NCBI GenBank assembly: GCA_964558465.1 | Contig: CAZLEF010000052.1 | Coordinates: forward strand, 1-49,020 | Direction: 5' to 3' | From: JACJYC01 sp964558465 | GTDB taxonomy: Bacteria; Bacteroidota; Bacteroidia; Chitinophagales; Saprospiraceae | Length of the DNA: 49,020 bases | In this document: piece by piece, positions 9,077 to 18,008 of the stretch | Position numbering within the stretch: the stretch's first letter is position 1 | Layout: each line of letters begins with the position of its first letter | Notes under the pieces: model-generated | The model's input: the letters and a program-made list of their open reading frames with translations, nothing else | What the model was told of the DNA's origin: nothing | The model's database searches: none | Position numbers and translations under genes: made by a program

Positions 9077-9871
9077 ATGGAAAAGTATAAAATTGCCTTC
9101 CGGTTATCTGTCGCATTAGCCGCACTGGCAGTCCTGGCCTCCGCCGGGGGCCTCGCCCTGCCGCACCTTTACCGCGACGCCGAATTCTACAAAACGGCCT
9201 GGCTGGCCAACGACCTGGTTACGCTCGCCGTCGCCGTGCCCTTGTTGGTCGCTTCCATGACCGGCGCCCGCCGGGGTTCGTTGCGGGCCGCGCTCGTTTG
9301 GGCGGGTATGCTGGCCTACATGATCTACAACTACGCTTTTTATCTTTTTGGCGCAGCGTTCAATGCATTTTTCCTCTTGTATGCCGCTGTTTTTGTCTTG
9401 TCTTTTTACAGCCTTGTGCTCGTCCTTTTTAATACGGATATCCGGGGGCTGCGGGAACGGTTTAGCGAAAAAACACCGGTCAGATGGATAGCGGTTTTTT
9501 TATTTTTCGTTTCCCTGCCCCTGATTTTTGTCGAGGGTGGACAGTGCCTGCGTTTTGTTTTTACGGACAAACTTCCGGATGCGCCCCCGCTGATCTTTGC
9601 ACTCGACCTGGCGGTTGTTGTACCCAATACCGTACTGGCCGGCGTATTGCTTTGGCAGCGGCGGTCCTGGGGTTTTGCGCTGGGCGCCATCATGCTGGTC
9701 AAGGCGATGGCGTACGGGGTGGTATTGGTGACCGGCACTGCGTTCATTGCCGTCAGGGGGGTCGGCCCGTGGGACCCCCTCATGCCTTTTTATTCCCTCG
9801 TGGCGGCAGGCGGGCTGGCAGGGCTGATCTTTCTTCTAAACGGCCTCCGGACGGGGGGCTCAAAAACCTGA
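9077..9871 (+). CDS. Unknown multi-pass membrane protein
   Basis: The Met at 9077 (MEKYKIAFRLSVALAALAVLA) is preferred over the open-frame start at 9053 because the -7 promoter element lies at 9048-9055. The 264-residue product has about seven hydrophobic helices spread along its length, with a charged loop (NTDIRGLRERFSEKTPVR) near the middle. I do not recognise the family. Its stop lies 4 nt before the start of the next gene, so it is very likely cotranscribed with the DUF6544-like protein. Confidence 0.7.
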   Translation: MEKYKIAFRLSVALAALAVLASAGGLALPHLYRDAEFYKTAWLANDLVTLAVAVPLLVASMTGARRGSLRAALVWAGMLAYMIYNYAFYLFGAAFNAFFLLYAAVFVLSFYSLVLVLFNTDIRGLRERFSEKTPVRWIAVFLFFVSLPLIFVEGGQCLRFVFTDKLPDAPPLIFALDLAVVVPNTVLAGVLLWQRRSWGFALGAIMLVKAMAYGVVLVTGTAFIAVRGVGPWDPLMPFYSLVAAGGLAGLIFLLNGLRTGGSKT

Positions 9872-9875
9872 GACC

Positions 9876-10979
9876 ATGAAATTCCTTTTTGCATTCATTC
9901 TCCTCGTCCACGGCCTCATCCACCTGATGGGGTATGTGAAAGCCTTCAAATTCGCAGAGGTCAGCCAACTGACGCAGCCCGTCTCCAGAGGCGCAGGGGT
10001 GTTCTGGCTGATTTCGGCGCTGTTGTTCACGGCGGCCACCTTGTTTTTCCTGCTTAAAAAAGAAACCTGGTGGATGCTGGCAGCGCCGGCAATTGTACTG
10101 TCGCAGATCCTGATTTTTACGAGCTGGGGCGACGCCAAATGGGGCACAGCGGCCAACGTCATTGTTTTGGCGGGGGTGGTCATCGCCTTCGGTTCCTGGC
10201 AGTTCAACGGCAGGATACAACGCGAGATCGAAGCCTTCCGGGCGAACCCCGTTGCAGAGCAAAAAATCCTGACCCGCGAAATGATCGCCGGCCTTCCTCC
10301 GGTGGTGCAAAAATGGCTGGAACGCTCCAATGTGGTGGGTAAAGAAATGGTCAATACGGCTTACCTGCGCCAAAAAGGGGAGATGAAAACCGCTCCGGAA
10401 GGCAAATGGATCCCCTTTGAAGCGGAACAATACAACACGATCAACCCGCCGGGGTTCATCTGGCGGACGGAAATGGAAGCGATGGCCGGGGTAAAAATGA
10501 CCGGCCGCGACCGCTACGTGGACGGCCGGGGGCAAATGCTCATCAAATTGCTGGGATGGTTTCCGGTAGCCGACGCCGGGGGGCCGGAAACCGACCAGGG
10601 GGCCATGCTGCGCAACCTGGCGGAGATCTGCTGGTTTCCAGGTGCAGCCCTGAGCGATTATATTCAATGGGAACAACCCGATTCGTTATCGGCAAAAGCG
10701 ACCATGACCAACGGCGGAATTACAGCCTCCGGTATTTTCCATTTTAATCCGGAAGGCGATATGACCGGCTTTGAGGCCCGGCGGTATTACTACCGGAAAA
10801 CGGGCGCTACGCTCGAGGATTGGGCGATTGTCAATACAGGCTTCAAGGAATTTAACGGGGTTCGCATACCTTACAAAAGCGAGGTGGCCTGGAAACTGGC
10901 CGAAGGGGATTATACCTGGCTGAGGCTGGAGATTGTGGAGCTGGGATACAATGATCCCCAATGGGTGAACGCCCGTTGA
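9876..10979 (+). CDS. DUF6544-like protein with N-terminal membrane helices
   Basis: A 367-residue protein. The first 110 residues hold about four hydrophobic helices (3-22, 43-62, 67-85, 90-108). The remainder is a soluble beta-rich domain with GLPPVVQKWLERS, FEAEQYNTINPPGFIWR, GQMLIKLLGWFPVADA and LAEICWFPGAAL. These segments resemble the DUF6544/DUF6920 group of uncharacterised proteins; the family name is from memory and tentative. Tight coupling to the upstream membrane gene suggests a shared function at the inner membrane. Confidence 0.7.
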   Translation: MKFLFAFILLVHGLIHLMGYVKAFKFAEVSQLTQPVSRGAGVFWLISALLFTAATLFFLLKKETWWMLAAPAIVLSQILIFTSWGDAKWGTAANVIVLAGVVIAFGSWQFNGRIQREIEAFRANPVAEQKILTREMIAGLPPVVQKWLERSNVVGKEMVNTAYLRQKGEMKTAPEGKWIPFEAEQYNTINPPGFIWRTEMEAMAGVKMTGRDRYVDGRGQMLIKLLGWFPVADAGGPETDQGAMLRNLAEICWFPGAALSDYIQWEQPDSLSAKATMTNGGITASGIFHFNPEGDMTGFEARRYYYRKTGATLEDWAIVNTGFKEFNGVRIPYKSEVAWKLAEGDYTWLRLEIVELGYNDPQWVNAR

Positions 10980-11055
10980 TGCACTTCTAACGATAGAACG
11001 GCAGGATAACATTATGCCGGAGACAATTTGCACATCAAGGCATATTTTTCAAAGG

Positions 11056-13383
11056 TTATAATTTGCCTCTATGCCTGAACACCAGCAAAATCACACACAA
11101 CGCCGCAACCCCCGCGGCAACCCCCATCTGCGTCCAGTACCCCTGCACGTTGCGGATGCTGCTTTGCACAAAATGCGGGTTCGGCATGTTAGGTGAACCC
11201 TTTCCGGCGCGGACCTCCCAGTTGTCGGGTCGGCTGTTGTCGAGGTTGGGCAGCAGCAGGCTGAGGGAGAACACCGAGTCGATGGGGGGCAGGTCGTACC
11301 CTACGCTGTCCACGGCGGCGCCGGAATCGGAATACAGGGTGATGGATTCGCGCCGTTTGTTGAGGCCGAAACCAAGTCCGCTGCTCACATGGTAGGCCTC
11401 CGGAAAAACGAGCCGGAAGGCCGCCGAATCCTGGCAGATCACAAGATAGTCGTTGGCGTCGATGGTGACAGGCGGGAAAAAATACTCATGTTTTGCATCG
11501 GTCAGCATCCAGCCGTCGAGGGCGACGGGTTGGCCGGTCCGGTTGTACAACTCCAGCCAATCGCCGGCTTTTTTGTTGTTGGGCCCGATCTCATTGATCA
11601 CGATCTTACCCAGCAAAGGGTCTTCAAAGGGTTCAAAGACGGCTTCGATGGCGTATTGTTCCTTTTCCAGGTCGAGCCACAACTCGCGGTTTTCCCTGCC
11701 TTTGGCCACACCTTCCCAATGCGAAAACCGGTAGCCGTAGGCAGGGGCTGCCCGCAGCCGGATGGGGTAATGCGCAAAATAGACGCCTGAGAACGGCTTT
11801 TTGCCCACTTTAACGGTTTCGTTGATGATGATCTGTCCGCCCTTGCCGGCCACCGCGTTCAGCCGTCGTTGCGGGCCCGTATCAAATTTGGCCATCAGGT
11901 GCGTGCGCACGTAATCGGGCCTTTTTTCGGCAAATTCCCGGAGCAGCGCCACCTGGCTTTCCCATTTTTTGCGGTCGAGCCGCCAGCGTTGCAAATGGCG
12001 CGGCATTTCGGGCAACAGGTGGTGGTAGAGCGCATCGATCTTTTTGTTCACTTTTTCGGGTGAAAAGTCGTCGTTCAAATGGTCGGCAAACCGGTTGACG
12101 AAGGCTTCCTCGAAAGCCGGGTTTTCCAGCAATTTGCGAAGGATGAACGTACTCCAGGGCGGGTTGGGCCACTTCGGCCCCCGCGGTTCGGTATGGAAGG
12201 CGAGGCTGTTGTTGCGCCAGGCATTTTCATCCTGGAGGCCGAACCCCCAGTCGGTGTCGTAGAGGATCCACCGCCAGCGCCCGTCTTCGGTCTGGGGCCG
12301 CCAGAATTTGATGTTCCCGCCGGCGTCCTGGTTGTCGAAGTAGATCTGAGCGATCTGGTAGTTCATAAAATTATCCACCTCCATCTGGGTGTGGATATAA
12401 CCGTAATGGGCCGGCTCGTCCAGGTTATGGTCTTCCAGGTACCGGAGCAACCGTCGGTAATGGCGGGTACTGCCCTGTTTGCGGGTCATATAATGTTCGA
12501 TCAGGTCGATGCTGTCCCGGTCTGCGTCCGAATGATCCTCTATGAAAAAGCGGTTGACCTTCTCCCGCATATTGTAAATCCCCCAGTAGCGACCGTTGAT
12601 GTACACGTGGGCGGGGCGGTAAGCCTGGGTTTCAAGGTCCCACCCGTCGACCAGGCCGGTCATCAGCGCGTCCCGGAAATGGGTCTTCCCAAAATCGCTG
12701 CCGGCATTGCGCAACACCAGGTATTTGAAATCTTTGGGGCCTTTTTTGCCAAAAAGCGGGTACTTGATCCGGGTTTGCCCGTATTGTTCGCGGGCAACAA
12801 TGGCCATGGACTTTTGCGGGAACAGCCGGCTCATGCCGCCAAAAAGGCGAAACCCGCTCAAACAATTGTAAACGCATTGGCCGTCGGGCTCAAAAATTTC
12901 GACGTTGACCGTAAATTCAGTCCGCGACCAGAAATTGGCGCCCGGTTTCGACCAAAGCGTGTCCACAACCCGGCCGCCTTGCATGAACAATCCCCGCCCC
13001 GGGTCAAACAATAACCCCGGCGTAACCCCGATGGAAACCACAGGGAAGGCGGATTCCGGTTCGTCAATAAAATAAGTATGCCCAAAAACACGGCTTTTGC
13101 CTGTTTTGGAAATGGCAACCGCCCGGAGAACGGCGGTTTTGCTGATATCGATGGGTTCGTTGCGGTACAAGGCCGAACGCGCGGAAGGCGCCGTTCCGTC
13201 CAGCGTATAATAGATCTGCCCTTCGGGCGCAGACAGTTCAACAGAAATGCTGTGGTGGTAAAACCCGCCTTGCGGACTGAAATTCAGTTCCAAAGGCGCA
13301 GGGGCAGCGATCTGCGCTTTTAACCAGGATAGGAAAAAAAACGCCAGTATAAATATAATCGGTTTTCTCAAATTTGTTTTCAC
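11056..13383 (-). CDS. CotH-kinase protein with chitobiase C-terminal-like and lamin-tail domains
   Basis: A 775-residue exported protein. Order: signal peptide (1-23), a chitobiase/hexosaminidase C-terminal-type beta domain (about 28-105, with YYTLDGTAPS), a CotH-type kinase-like domain (about 165-480, with LRNAGSDFGKTHFRDALM, NGRYWGIYNMREKVNRFFI and ILYDTDWGFGL), a linker, a lamin-tail domain (about 595-705, IVINEIGPNNKKAGDWLELYN) and a C-terminal membrane helix (about 748-768) before a basic tail. The CotH fold is related to protein kinases; the spore-coat CotH phosphorylates proteins. Here the terminal helix suggests an envelope-anchored enzyme facing the periplasm or surface. It lacks the usual T9SS tail. 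Its target is unknown. Confidence 0.88.
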   Translation of the reverse strand: MKTNLRKPIIFILAFFFLSWLKAQIAAPAPLELNFSPQGGFYHHSISVELSAPEGQIYYTLDGTAPSARSALYRNEPIDISKTAVLRAVAISKTGKSRVFGHTYFIDEPESAFPVVSIGVTPGLLFDPGRGLFMQGGRVVDTLWSKPGANFWSRTEFTVNVEIFEPDGQCVYNCLSGFRLFGGMSRLFPQKSMAIVAREQYGQTRIKYPLFGKKGPKDFKYLVLRNAGSDFGKTHFRDALMTGLVDGWDLETQAYRPAHVYINGRYWGIYNMREKVNRFFIEDHSDADRDSIDLIEHYMTRKQGSTRHYRRLLRYLEDHNLDEPAHYGYIHTQMEVDNFMNYQIAQIYFDNQDAGGNIKFWRPQTEDGRWRWILYDTDWGFGLQDENAWRNNSLAFHTEPRGPKWPNPPWSTFILRKLLENPAFEEAFVNRFADHLNDDFSPEKVNKKIDALYHHLLPEMPRHLQRWRLDRKKWESQVALLREFAEKRPDYVRTHLMAKFDTGPQRRLNAVAGKGGQIIINETVKVGKKPFSGVYFAHYPIRLRAAPAYGYRFSHWEGVAKGRENRELWLDLEKEQYAIEAVFEPFEDPLLGKIVINEIGPNNKKAGDWLELYNRTGQPVALDGWMLTDAKHEYFFPPVTIDANDYLVICQDSAAFRLVFPEAYHVSSGLGFGLNKRRESITLYSDSGAAVDSVGYDLPPIDSVFSLSLLLPNLDNSRPDNWEVRAGKGSPNMPNPHFVQSSIRNVQGYWTQMGVAAGVAALCVILLVFRHRGKL

Positions 13384-13710
13384 CCTTAATTCAAGCGGTT
13401 AAATTAAGCAATTTTTTGAAATTTGTGTTTTTTTTGTAAAAAGGCAACTCATTCAAAACGTCAGGCCGGCCAAAATTATGGCTCAAATTCATTTATTTTA
13501 TTACCTTGGTCCGACTATCCCTGCGTTGTCCAACTTCGTTCAACAACGCGATGGGGCCTGGCCCACTCTAAAGAATGCCGCCCCAACGGGGCTTACTCAA
13601 AACGAGCGCGGCAGGAGTTTGTCCATCTACGCTCCATGACTAAATACGGACTACTGACTTCCGCCCCTATGGGTCGGACAAGCCTGACAACTGACATTGA
13701 TAACATTTGC
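13384..13710. other. Intergenic region with stem-loops, no gene seen
   Basis: An open frame from 13423 runs through this region into the acyltransferase gene, but its translation (13423-13710) looks non-coding: no signal peptide and no family resemblance. The region holds an imperfect 12-bp inverted repeat at 13523-13549 (GCGTTGTCCAAC / GTTCAACAACGC, two mismatches, TTC loop) and a GCCCC/GGGGC hairpin at 13580-13592. The divergent promoters of the CotH and acyltransferase genes must lie here, but I could not assign them. Confidence 0.7.
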
Positions 13711-14265
13711 ATGATAAGCGCAATTAATCGCTGGTTGCTCAAAGCTCTGGGCTGGAAAATCGAAATGGAGGAATGGCCTTTTCCTTCAAAATACGTCTTT
13801 ATTGTGGTGCCGCACACCTCTAACTGGGATTTCCCGCTGGGGTTGATGGTTCGGAGCGCGCTCGGCATCGATATTAAATACGTAGGCAAGGACAGTTTGT
13901 TTCGCTGGCCCCTGGGTGGAATTTTCCGTTGGCTGGGCGGATACCCCGTCGACCGGAGCAAACACAGCAATTTTGTGGATTCCGTGGTGGCTATTTTTAA
14001 CAGCCATGAAAAATTTGCGCTTACCATTGCGCCCGAAGGCACCCGGAAAAAGGTGGACAAGCTCAAAACGGGGTTCTATTTCATCGCCAAGGGGGCCGGC
14101 GTGCCCATTCTGCTGTGCAGGTTCGATTGGCAAAACAAACGCATCAGCATCTCCAAACCTTTTTATACCACGGATGATATCCAGGCGGATTTCGACTTCA
14201 TCCACCATTATTTCAGAGGGGTAAAAGGGAAAAACCCGGAAAACAGCTTTTTGTACGAAAAATGA
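13711..14265 (+). CDS. PlsC-like 1-acylglycerol-3-phosphate acyltransferase
   Basis: Taken from the Met at 13711 (184 residues), because homology to the family begins there. It carries the acyltransferase block I motif HTSNWD (HxxxxD), the block III motif APEGTRKK, and a FYFIAKGAGVPILL segment typical of block IV. The family transfers an acyl chain to lysophosphatidic acid or related lipids at the inner-membrane face. It is about 50 residues shorter than E. coli PlsC and resembles the short 'acyltransferase' proteins common in Bacteroidota, which may act on other lipids. It is alone on its strand, divergent from the CotH gene. Confidence 0.85.
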   Translation: MISAINRWLLKALGWKIEMEEWPFPSKYVFIVVPHTSNWDFPLGLMVRSALGIDIKYVGKDSLFRWPLGGIFRWLGGYPVDRSKHSNFVDSVVAIFNSHEKFALTIAPEGTRKKVDKLKTGFYFIAKGAGVPILLCRFDWQNKRISISKPFYTTDDIQADFDFIHHYFRGVKGKNPENSFLYEK

Positions 14266-14387
14266 CCATTTGTGCATTTGGCCGTCGCAATTTAAACTTC
14301 TCTGTCAAAGTTAGTGTCTAATGTTCTGTTTAGCCGGATCTGATGATTTGACAATTCCTCCCACGCCTCAGCATAGTCAATTCCTCG

Positions 14388-14403
14388 ACCGCCCAAAGGC
14401 GGT
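14388..14403. terminator. Small stem-loop ACCGCC/GGCGGT
   Basis: A 6-bp perfect stem with a CAAA loop lies 122 nt past the acyltransferase stop and 31 nt before the next start codon. A short T/A-rich stretch follows on the plus strand. It may terminate the upstream transcript or shape the 5' leader of the next gene; the sequence does not decide. Confidence 0.4.
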
Positions 14404-14433
14404 TAAAATTCTTCATCAAAAAAAATCTGCCAA

Positions 14434-15264
14434 ATGCGTCTCCGATTGATCACTGCGCTTTTTGTCGTTTTTGTTTTTACAGCCTTCTGGATGGGCTCCT
14501 CCAACGGCCCGGCGGCCGCCCAAATGGAAGACCGCACCGGATCGCCCCTCAGCGGCGGCCTCACCTGCCAGCTTTGCCACAACGGCGGCCAGTTCTCACC
14601 TGTCATCCAGGCGCAGATCCTCGATGACACCGTACCGGTTACCGCCTATGAGCCCGGGAAAACCTATACTTTTAAAATTACGGTAACCCCAACCACCGGT
14701 ACGCCGCTGGCCTATGGTTACCAGGCGGTGGCGCTGACAGGCGCCGGCAACGCCAACGGCGGATCCTTCGGCGCTGCGCCTGCCGGGCAACAGGTCATCA
14801 CCCTCAACGGACGTCAATACCCCGAACACAGCGCCCCCAGCGATACCAATGTCTTCATGATTCCATGGACCGCTCCCGACACCTCCGGGGCAGGCGCCAT
14901 CCGGTTTTACGCTTCCGGCAACGCCGTCAACCTCAACAACAGTTCGGGCGGCGACGGGGCTGTGCGCCTCAATCCGCCATTGACCCTCACCGAAAAGATC
15001 ACCAGCGCCGCCTCCGCACCCGGTAAGCCGACCGGTTTATCGCTTTACCCCAACCCGGCGTCCGGATTCATCTACCTGAAGACCGCAGAACAACCGGAGG
15101 GAAAAGTCCGGCTTCGAATCCTGGACCTGAACGGAAAAACCTGGCCTGTCCAAAACCCCGGGCTCGCATCCGGGCTGGATATCGGCCACTTGCCTCCAGG
15201 TATCTATCTGCTGGAATATGCCGACGGCGCCAAGGTCGTCACCAGGCGGTTTATGAAGATTTGA
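14434..15264 (+). CDS. Secreted choice-of-anchor-V-like protein with CxxCH motif and T9SS tail
   Basis: A 276-residue protein with a signal peptide (about 1-29). The mature N-terminus has GGLTCQLCHNGGQ, a CxxCH motif that could bind a c-type heme. Residues about 45-190 form a beta domain of the reelin-like 'choice-of-anchor V' type (KTYTFKITVTPTTG, GYQAVALTG, PSDTNVFMIPWTAP). The last 75 residues are a type A T9SS sorting domain (SLYPNPASGFIYL ... GIYLLEYADGAKVVTRRFMKI), so it should be exported across the outer membrane and held on the surface or released. Heme binding is an inference from the motif only; the family often has this cysteine pair near its start. Confidence 0.82.
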   Translation: MRLRLITALFVVFVFTAFWMGSSNGPAAAQMEDRTGSPLSGGLTCQLCHNGGQFSPVIQAQILDDTVPVTAYEPGKTYTFKITVTPTTGTPLAYGYQAVALTGAGNANGGSFGAAPAGQQVITLNGRQYPEHSAPSDTNVFMIPWTAPDTSGAGAIRFYASGNAVNLNNSSGGDGAVRLNPPLTLTEKITSAASAPGKPTGLSLYPNPASGFIYLKTAEQPEGKVRLRILDLNGKTWPVQNPGLASGLDIGHLPPGIYLLEYADGAKVVTRRFMKI

Positions 15265-15277
15265 CGATGGACGGCTC

Positions 15278-16627
15278 TTATCCGGTGAGGCCTTTCCGGT
15301 ATACTTTCAGGCATCGTTCCCGCGCAAAATTATGGTCTACCATGGGCGGAGGGTAATCTTTTGTGCCATATTCCGGCACCCACCGGCGGACATATTTGAA
15401 ATCCTTGTCAAATTTTTCCTGCTGGGCCGCCGGGCTAAAGATCCGGAAATAGGGCGCCGCATCGGTACCGCATCCGGCCGCCCATTGCCAACCGCCGTTG
15501 TTGCTGGCCAGGTCAAAATCCAGCAGCTTCCGGGCAAACCAGGCTTCACCATAGCGCCAGTCGATGAGCAGGTGTTTGGTGAGGAAACTGGCGGCGATCA
15601 TCCGCACCCGGTTGTGCATGTAGCCTGTTGCCGACAACTCGCGCATGCCGGCGTCGACGATGGGATAACCGGTTCTGCCCTGGCGCCACAACAGAAACTC
15701 CGTCTCGTCGTTGCGCCACTGGATCCGGTCGTACTCCGGTTTGAAAGCCCGGACCGCCACGAATGGAAAATTTGCCAGGATCATGCTGTAAAAATCCCGC
15801 CAGATGAGTTCGTTCAGGAAGGTGGCGTTCAGGATCATGGCGTTGCGGGCCATTTCGCGGATGCTGATCGTGCCGAACCGGAAGTGGATCCCCAGACGGC
15901 TGGTCCCGGGAATGCCGGGAAAATCCCGGGTTTTATCGTAGTTTTTGATCAGGCCCCTGGTCACGGTTGCAGGTGGAATTTCGATGCCGGCCCGTTCAAA
16001 ACCCAATTCTTTCAGGCTCATCACGGGTAAAGGACCTGTTTTATAAAAATGACCGGCGTATTTTTCCGAGGGGAAGGATTGCAGGTAAAACGAAGGGGAT
16101 TTTTCATCGTCTTCAGGCGCCGGTTTCAGGGCTGGCCGGCTGTCCAACCTGGCCCGCCATTTACGACTATAGGGTGTGAACACGGTATAGGGTTTTCCGT
16201 CGTCTTTTACAATCTCGTCCTTTTCAAAAATCACATGATCTTTAAAGGTGTGAAATCCGATGCCTTGCGCCGCCAGCCCCTCCGCCACGGTTTTGTCCCG
16301 TTGTATGGCATAGGGTTCGTAATCACGGTTGGTAAAAACAGCGTTGATCTCGTATTGCCGGGCGAGTTGTTCCCATGCCTGTTCCGGCCAACCGTGCAAA
16401 ACAAGCAGCGTCGAACCCAGTTCTTTCAATTGCTGATGCAAACGAACAATCGCGTCATAAATGAATTCCACCCTGGCGTCGCGTTTATCCTCCAGGTCGT
16501 CCAGGATGTTCCGGTCGAAAATAAATACCGGCAACACCGGGAGGCCCCCGCGCAGGGCGTGGTACAATCCGGCATTGTCCTCCAGCCGGAGGTCGCGGCG
16601 AAACCAGAACAGATTGAGTTTGGGCAT
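15278..16627 (-). CDS. phrB: Deoxyribodipyrimidine photo-lyase
   Basis: A 449-residue cytosolic flavoenzyme of the cryptochrome/photolyase family that repairs UV-made cyclobutane dimers with light. The N-terminal alpha/beta antenna domain begins NLFWFRRDLRLEDNAGLYHA. The C-terminal FAD-binding domain has TSRLGIHFRFGTISIR, LNELIWRDFYSMIL, YPIVDAGMRELSATGYMHNRVRM and the NNGGWQWAAGCGTDAAPYFRIF stretch, which lines the FAD and DNA sites. The length fits class I CPD photolyases. It is convergent with the T9SS gene (13 nt between the two stops) and divergent from the TPR lipoprotein gene. Confidence 0.95.
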   Translation of the reverse strand: MPKLNLFWFRRDLRLEDNAGLYHALRGGLPVLPVFIFDRNILDDLEDKRDARVEFIYDAIVRLHQQLKELGSTLLVLHGWPEQAWEQLARQYEINAVFTNRDYEPYAIQRDKTVAEGLAAQGIGFHTFKDHVIFEKDEIVKDDGKPYTVFTPYSRKWRARLDSRPALKPAPEDDEKSPSFYLQSFPSEKYAGHFYKTGPLPVMSLKELGFERAGIEIPPATVTRGLIKNYDKTRDFPGIPGTSRLGIHFRFGTISIREMARNAMILNATFLNELIWRDFYSMILANFPFVAVRAFKPEYDRIQWRNDETEFLLWRQGRTGYPIVDAGMRELSATGYMHNRVRMIAASFLTKHLLIDWRYGEAWFARKLLDFDLASNNGGWQWAAGCGTDAAPYFRIFSPAAQQEKFDKDFKYVRRWVPEYGTKDYPPPMVDHNFARERCLKVYRKGLTG

Positions 16628-16675
16628 TGGATCGGGTTTGTGGGTAAACGCAATAAGCCGCCTTGTGGTTCAGTT

Positions 16676-16728
16676 GTCTCCCGCTCTCCCGCTCTCCCAG
16701 TCTCCCAGTCTCCCGCTCCCCAAGTCTC
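16676..16728. repeat. Octamer array (S)TCTCCCR in a divergent promoter region
   Basis: Units GTCTCCCG, CTCTCCCG, CTCTCCCA, GTCTCCCA, GTCTCCCG and CTCCCCAA run in strict 8-nt phase, followed by GTCTC. One strand is almost pure pyrimidine. The array lies 48 nt upstream of the photolyase start and 29 nt before the -7 element of the TPR gene. It is the one array in this window placed between divergent genes. Confidence 0.92.
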
Positions 16729-16757
16729 AATGATCTAAGTGCGCTTGGTGGTTTTTG

Positions 16758-16765
16758 TATCTTTG
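16758..16765 (+). promoter_or_regulatory. Bacteroidota -7 element TATCTTTG
   Basis: A perfect TAnnTTTG match ends 17 nt before the start codon at 16783, giving a short leader. The expected -33 TTG is not at ideal spacing. The same 8-mer precedes the symporter gene (23624) and efp (26368). Confidence 0.7.
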
Positions 16766-16782
16766 CACCCAAAACGCAAATC

Positions 16783-17691
16783 ATGAACCGGATTTATGCC
16801 TTTCTGCTCCTCATTGCTGCCATTGTATCTCCAGCCTGTCAATCCGAAAGCCAAAAAGCGCAAAAGGAGATCGGGCAGTTGGAACAGCAATACGAAAAAA
16901 CCTCCGATACGGGTTTGGCTGCCACCCTGGTTGAAAAATACACAACCTACGTGGCCGCCCATCCAGGCGACGCCGAAACCAATGCGCAGTATTTGTACCG
17001 GGCTGCCCGCCTGCATTACGGAAAAGGGCATTTCCAACTGGCCGCCGACTTGCTGCAACAGGCCGTCAAAGACTATTACAAAACCGGAAATACCCCCGCC
17101 ATTGCCTTGATGCTGGGAAAACTCTACAAAGAAAATTTATCGAAACCAGAAGCTTCCAATACGGTATTCCAATCCATGAAACAGGTTTTTCCGGATTATG
17201 CGGAAGCCAAAACCGAACTGGAAAACCTGGACCCGGCCTTGCCGCCGGCGCCCCAACGGATCAACAACATATTACAACAACTGACCACCGATTCCATTGG
17301 CAGGATCAATTTTGCAACAGCCAACGATTTCATCCTGAACGCCGAGTTGTATGCCATGTTGCAACCCGCCTCGGCCGAAGCGCCCCAACTGCTGTACAAA
17401 GCCGGGGAAGTTGCCGGTTCGCTGGGCGCCTACGAAAAGGCCATTTCAATTTTCGACTGGATCTATAACGGGTTTCCCGATTTTGAAAAGGTGTCGATTT
17501 GCCTGTTCATGAAAGCATTCACCCTCGACAACAACCTGAAAAAAATAGATGAAGCGCGGCCGGTTTACGAAGAGTTTCTGCGCAAATACCCGAAGGACGA
17601 GTTTGCCGACGACGCCAAAATTCTGCTGGACAACCTGGGTAAATCGGATGAGGAGATCTTTAATTCTTTTATCCGGGAAGGGGGGGAATAG
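16783..17691 (+). CDS. TPR-repeat lipoprotein
   Basis: The start at 16783 follows a clear promoter; the frame upstream (from 16663) translates the pyrimidine array and is not coding. The 302-residue product begins with a lipoprotein signal (MNRIYAFLLLIAAIVSPAC). It continues as helical TPR-like repeats over about residues 25-290, with paired motifs such as YLYRAARLHYGKGHFQLAADLL, GEVAGSLGAYEKAISIFDWI and ARPVYEEFLRKYPKDEFADDAKIL. This arrangement resembles outer-membrane TPR lipoproteins of the BamD/YbgF type, but the repeats are too general to name a partner. The stop codon overlaps a heptamer array. Confidence 0.8.
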   Translation: MNRIYAFLLLIAAIVSPACQSESQKAQKEIGQLEQQYEKTSDTGLAATLVEKYTTYVAAHPGDAETNAQYLYRAARLHYGKGHFQLAADLLQQAVKDYYKTGNTPAIALMLGKLYKENLSKPEASNTVFQSMKQVFPDYAEAKTELENLDPALPPAPQRINNILQQLTTDSIGRINFATANDFILNAELYAMLQPASAEAPQLLYKAGEVAGSLGAYEKAISIFDWIYNGFPDFEKVSICLFMKAFTLDNNLKKIDEARPVYEEFLRKYPKDEFADDAKILLDNLGKSDEEIFNSFIREGGE

Positions 17692-18004
17692 TTGGCAGTT
17701 AGCAGTTAGCAGTGGGCAGTCTTTTCTGCCGTTCCCACTTTGTACCGCCGACGTCTCGTCGGCCGGGCCGGATGCCCATATGCATAGTCTGTTGCACACC
17801 ACTGGATAAAAATTAAAGAGTAAGATCGAGGGCCACGCCTTGGCGTGGTGGAGAGGGGGGAGAAAGTGGGCGCTTTCTCCCCCTCTCCCCATCACCTGAT
17901 CTCCTCGTCTTCTGCCAAAAAGGTAAAATGTCCATTAGTATGGGCAGTCACGCGCCGAAATAACGGGCCAAAGACTGCCAACTGCCAACTGAAGACTGTC
18001 AAAC
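17691..18004. repeat. Inverted heptamer arms at a convergent gene junction
   Basis: The left arm (17691-17721) reads GTTGGCA, GTTAGCA, GTTAGCA, GTGGGCA and GTC in 7-nt phase, starting on the last base of the TPR-gene stop. The right arm (17976-18004) reads TGCCAAC, TGCCAAC, TGAAGAC and TGTCAAAC, with TGCCAAC being the complement of the left unit. It ends 4 nt before the protease stop codon. Between the arms lie two GC stem-loops, GCCGACG/CGTCGGC (17747-17763) and CCACGCC/GGCGTGG (within 17832-17849), and a G-rich tract. No gene is visible in the 317 nt. Confidence 0.9.
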
Positions 18005-18008
18005 TGAA

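Noticed and set aside
13423..13710. A 96-residue N-terminal extension of the acyltransferase
   Set aside because: The translated extension has no homology, signal peptide or coding character, and the family start is at 13711.
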